Source: Delphinus delphis (lineage: Eukaryota > Chordata > Mammalia > Artiodactyla > Delphinidae). From it: DNA of 64,000 nt. The notes beneath the pieces are model-generated. The model saw only the letters and a list, made by a program, of their open reading frames with translations, was not told the DNA's origin and made no database searches. The stretch is from assembly GCF_949987515.2 (NCBI RefSeq), contig NC_082697.1:27411730-27475729 (forward strand). Reading direction: 5' to 3'. Position 1 is the first letter of the stretch. Each line of letters begins with the position of its first letter. Both the position numbers and the translations under genes were made by a program. This document shows, one piece after another, positions 61,540 through 64,000 of the stretch.

Positions 61540-61950
61540 CTCACCTCAGGACCTTTGCATATGCTGCTTTCTCTGTCCAGAACACTGCTGTCCACATGCC
61601 CTCACCCCCACCTTTCATCAGTGTTCCAGTTACTGTGGCTGCCAGAAAATGACCCCAACACTTAGTGGTTTAAAACAAAAATAACCATGTAGTATCTCTC
61701 AGGGTTTCTGTGAGTCAGGAATTCAGGAGCAGCTCAGCTGGACAGTCTGTTCCATTCTCTCATGAAGTTGAAATCAGATGGTGGCTACAAAGGCACATGT
61801 CCTCAGAGAGCCAGGTGGAAGTTACATCGCCTTTTATGACCTAGCCGCGCAAGGCATTCAGAGGAAGCTCTGCCTTCTGCTATTGGATGGGGTCTGCCCA
61901 GGTTCAAGGCAGGAATGTAGACACCATCCCTTGATGGAGGAGTGTCATCG
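61540..61950 (+). repeat. L2-like piece and an old interspersed repeat of uncertain family
   Basis: CCTCAGGACCTTTGCATATG starts an L2-like piece. From 61620, TTACTGTGGCTGCCAGAAAA, ACACTTAGTGGTTTAAAACA and CAGGAATTCAGGAGCAGCTC form a recurrent mammalian repeat I cannot name. Confidence 0.45.
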
Positions 61951-62139
61951 TCACAAGAGGAGCTTGCAGGATGGGAAGTGCGTTAGTGTAGCCGCCTTTG
62001 GGAAATGCTACAGGCCGGAGAACTGACACATGATTACACGGCCCCCTCAGCCCTGTTCAAACCAGACCCGCCCCTCTTGGAGCCCTACCCCTTTATCTTA
62101 ACCCTCCTCAAGGTGCTCAGAGGTTAATTACTTGTGTAA

Positions 62140-62240
62140 TTAGCTATCTCCCTCTGTTTCCAGCATTTGATATACAGTATGTTCTCAGTAAATAAATATC
62201 TGTCAGATGAATGAATGAATGAGTGAGTGAATGAATGCTT
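62140..62240 (+). repeat. L2-type 3' end with GAAT/GAGT simple repeat
   Basis: ATACAGTATGTTCTCAGTAA, ATAAATATCTGTCAGATG, then tandem GAATGAATGAATGAGTGAGT. Confidence 0.65.
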
Positions 62241-63024
62241 GAGCCAGGCTCTCTCTGTCGGACTGATGAGGGGCAGGAGGTGGGATGCCGTGGATCTGCC
62301 ATGGGGCTGTGGCACCAGGGCAAGTCCCAGCTGGCACAACGCTGGGAGGCCTCGGGCAGATCACCATTTGGGGCCGAAGCTACCTCCTCCTCAGTCGGAG
62401 GGCGGAGGGCGTAAACAGGCTCCACCAGGTCTCCTGAGATCTCGCAGAGGAGAGCTCTAGGGAAAGTTTACAAACTGTCAGGCCGCTGAGAATCTTTGAA
62501 CACAGGGCCTCAGGACCAGTGTCGGAGGTAGTCTGGGCATAGGTCTAGCCAGGAGACGGAGGTTTTACAAAGTGGCCTCTTGGCATTCTGGGAAATGGGA
62601 ACCAGCCAGTCCCACGAGAAGCAGCAAGTGCCCAGGGGGCAGCAGGCAGGGGGAGCTGGTGCCTAGACCCAGAGAGGAAACGGGAAAGATGCCATCTGGG
62701 GTCGGTTAGCGAGCTCAGGGAGCCTAGAGGCAACACTGAACTTTGGACCTGAAGGGTCTTTGGTAACCAGCGTGCTCTGTGCTGTGGACTCCTGGCCCCG
62801 AATTCCCTTCTGAGCACCAGACCCATACTGTATATCCCATTCGCCTTCTGGACGTGACCTCGTAGGTCTCAAACGGAACTCCTCATTTTCTCCTCCCCTA
62901 CTCCACTCCAAATGAACTTCTTCTGGATTATTCCATCCCTGGGAATTGCCCCACCTTGACCAGGCACCTGGACCAGAAACCTGGAAGCAGGGCCGGCCAG
63001 CTTCATGGGTGTGTGACCTCTGTA
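62241..63024. other. Intergenic stretch, unrecognised
   Basis: No gene or named repeat seen; short open frames only. Confidence 0.4.
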
Positions 63025-63165
63025 GTCATACAGGGCTCCACGCTTAGAAGGGTCCCACACTTGGTTTAATGCCCTGCTGTCACCATCTTTAGATTCTTAA
63101 TAAGTTCTGAACAAAGGGTCCAGCCCTTTCATTCTGCACTGGGCCCCTCAAATTATGTAGCCGGT
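63025..63165 (+). repeat. Unnamed interspersed repeat, fullest copy
   Basis: AGGGCTCCACGCTTAGAAGG, CACTTGGTTTAATGCCCTGC, GATTCTTAATAAGTTCTGAA and CCCCTCAAATTATGTAGCCG. Partial relatives lie at 10392-10735 and 11505-11575. Confidence 0.55.
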
Positions 63166-63309
63166 CCTGCCAGGGAGACACAAGGCCCCACCACCCCCCT
63201 AACCCCACCTGCCATCCAATCAGACCTGTTCTGCCAACATGATCCTTTAAATATTTCTCCCTTCTGCCCCTCTTCACTGTTCTGGGCATACTGGGGCCAG
63301 CCTGTCTGG

Positions 63310-63525
63310 GTTGGAATTCTGGCTTTCCCATCTCCCAAATGTATGGTCTAGGCCAATTTGCTTAACCTGTTTGTACCTCAGTTTTCTCTTCTGTCAAATG
63401 GGGTTGATACTGGCAATTACCTGGTAGGGCTGTTAAAAGGATTAAAAAGCTTATCCCTGTAAAGGCTTAACACAGAGTCTGGCACATACAGTCTGGCTCA
63501 ATAAATGGCAGTGCGATGATGTCAT
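63310..63525 (+). repeat. MIR SINE
   Basis: GGTTGGAATTCTGGCTTTCC, TGTACCTCAGTTTTCTCTTC and GTCTGGCACATACAGTCTGG. Confidence 0.7.
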
Positions 63526-63539
63526 CATTCCCCCCACTG

Positions 63540-64000
63540 TCACTCTTTTAGCCCAGTGTCTTCATCCCTTGCCAAACAGCCTCAGAACTGAACTCCTGTT
63601 AATCCACCTTTGATGCTGCAGTCAGCGATTTTTCTAAGACACAAATCCAGCTCTTGACTCCTTTGCTTAAGAGCCTTCAGTTTTAAACTCCAAATTCTTT
63701 ACATGGTTTATAAATCTCTGCAGGATCTGGCCTCCAGCCTCACCGCTCTTATCCTAGGACTTGCTACCTTGTGATGAAGAATTGGTTTTAATTTCCAACA
63801 CTCTGTCTGCCATCTTCAGCCTCAGTTCCTTGGTTTTTGTAGTCACTCTGCTTGGACAATCCTCCTTGCATTTATTCACTGGCTTCCTTCTACCTGTCTT
63901 CTGGGTCTTATCTCAGGCATCACCTTCTCTGGGAAGCCTTCCCCGTCAGCCTCCCTCCTTTGGTGGACATAGGCCCTCTTCCTCTGGGACCCCGGGGCCC
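63540..64000 (+). repeat. L2 LINE region, runs off the window
   Basis: CTGCAGTCAGCGATTTTTCT, CTTAAGAGCCTTCAGTTTTA, GCAGGATCTGGCCTCCAGCC and AGGCATCACCTTCTCTGGGA follow L2 order. Confidence 0.65.

Noticed and set aside
59400..64000. Exons of the gene upstream of ANGPT4 in human (RSPO4 side)
   Set aside because: No furin-like or thrombospondin-type coding sequence seen in this 4.6 kb.

Overview
This is mammalian nuclear genomic DNA. It holds one recognisable protein-coding gene, spread over about 39 kb on the minus strand, in a background of old and young transposable elements. Several copies of a tRNA-Glu-derived SINE that starts with the GGGCTTCCCTGGTGG head and has a CCGCGGAGCGGCTGGG-type body match the CHR SINE families of whales and dolphins. 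Some copies have perfect 13-16 bp target-site duplications. Artiodactyl/cetacean-type L1 3' ends are also present. I infer a cetacean, but cannot name the species.

The gene is ANGPT4 (angiopoietin-4), a secreted ligand of the endothelial receptor tyrosine kinase TIE2/TEK. All nine coding exons can be placed to the base, each with GT donor and AG acceptor: exon 1 59180-58872, exon 2 39545-39390, exon 3 37935-37814, exon 4 35064-34832, exon 5 31162-31047, exon 6 28217-28116, exon 7 26572-26406, exon 8 21338-21208, exon 9 20240-20080. Joined, they give 1,497 bases: 498 codons plus TAA, with no frameshift or premature stop. The order is signal peptide, superclustering segment with two cysteines, coiled coil (exons 1-4), then the fibrinogen-like receptor-binding domain (exons 5-9). 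A TATAAATA box lies 168-175 bases upstream of the first ATG.

Layout: 1-18.3 kb is intergenic DNA downstream of the gene (L2, MIR, MLT1-like LTRs, L1 fragments, two CHR SINEs). 18.3-20.08 kb is the 3' flank, probably including 3' UTR. 20.08-59.18 kb is ANGPT4, with a 19.3-kb first intron. 59.18-59.36 kb is the predicted 5' UTR and core promoter. 59.36-64 kb is upstream intergenic DNA (MIR, L2 and other old repeats). I found no other gene, RNA gene, CRISPR array or mobile element with intact coding capacity.

Nothing here looks like a new biological system. The points most worth a second look are a Pro-Ala-Arg motif in the TIE2-contact loop (closer to the ANGPT2-type PQR than the ANGPT1-type TAG), two possible start codons of which the second has the better context, a TATA-containing promoter, a 101-bp tandem duplication in intron 6, a long purine-rich transcript segment in the short intron 8, and two copies of one old repeat each hit by a CHR SINE. 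Repeat-family names are from recall, without a library search; most boundaries are approximate.
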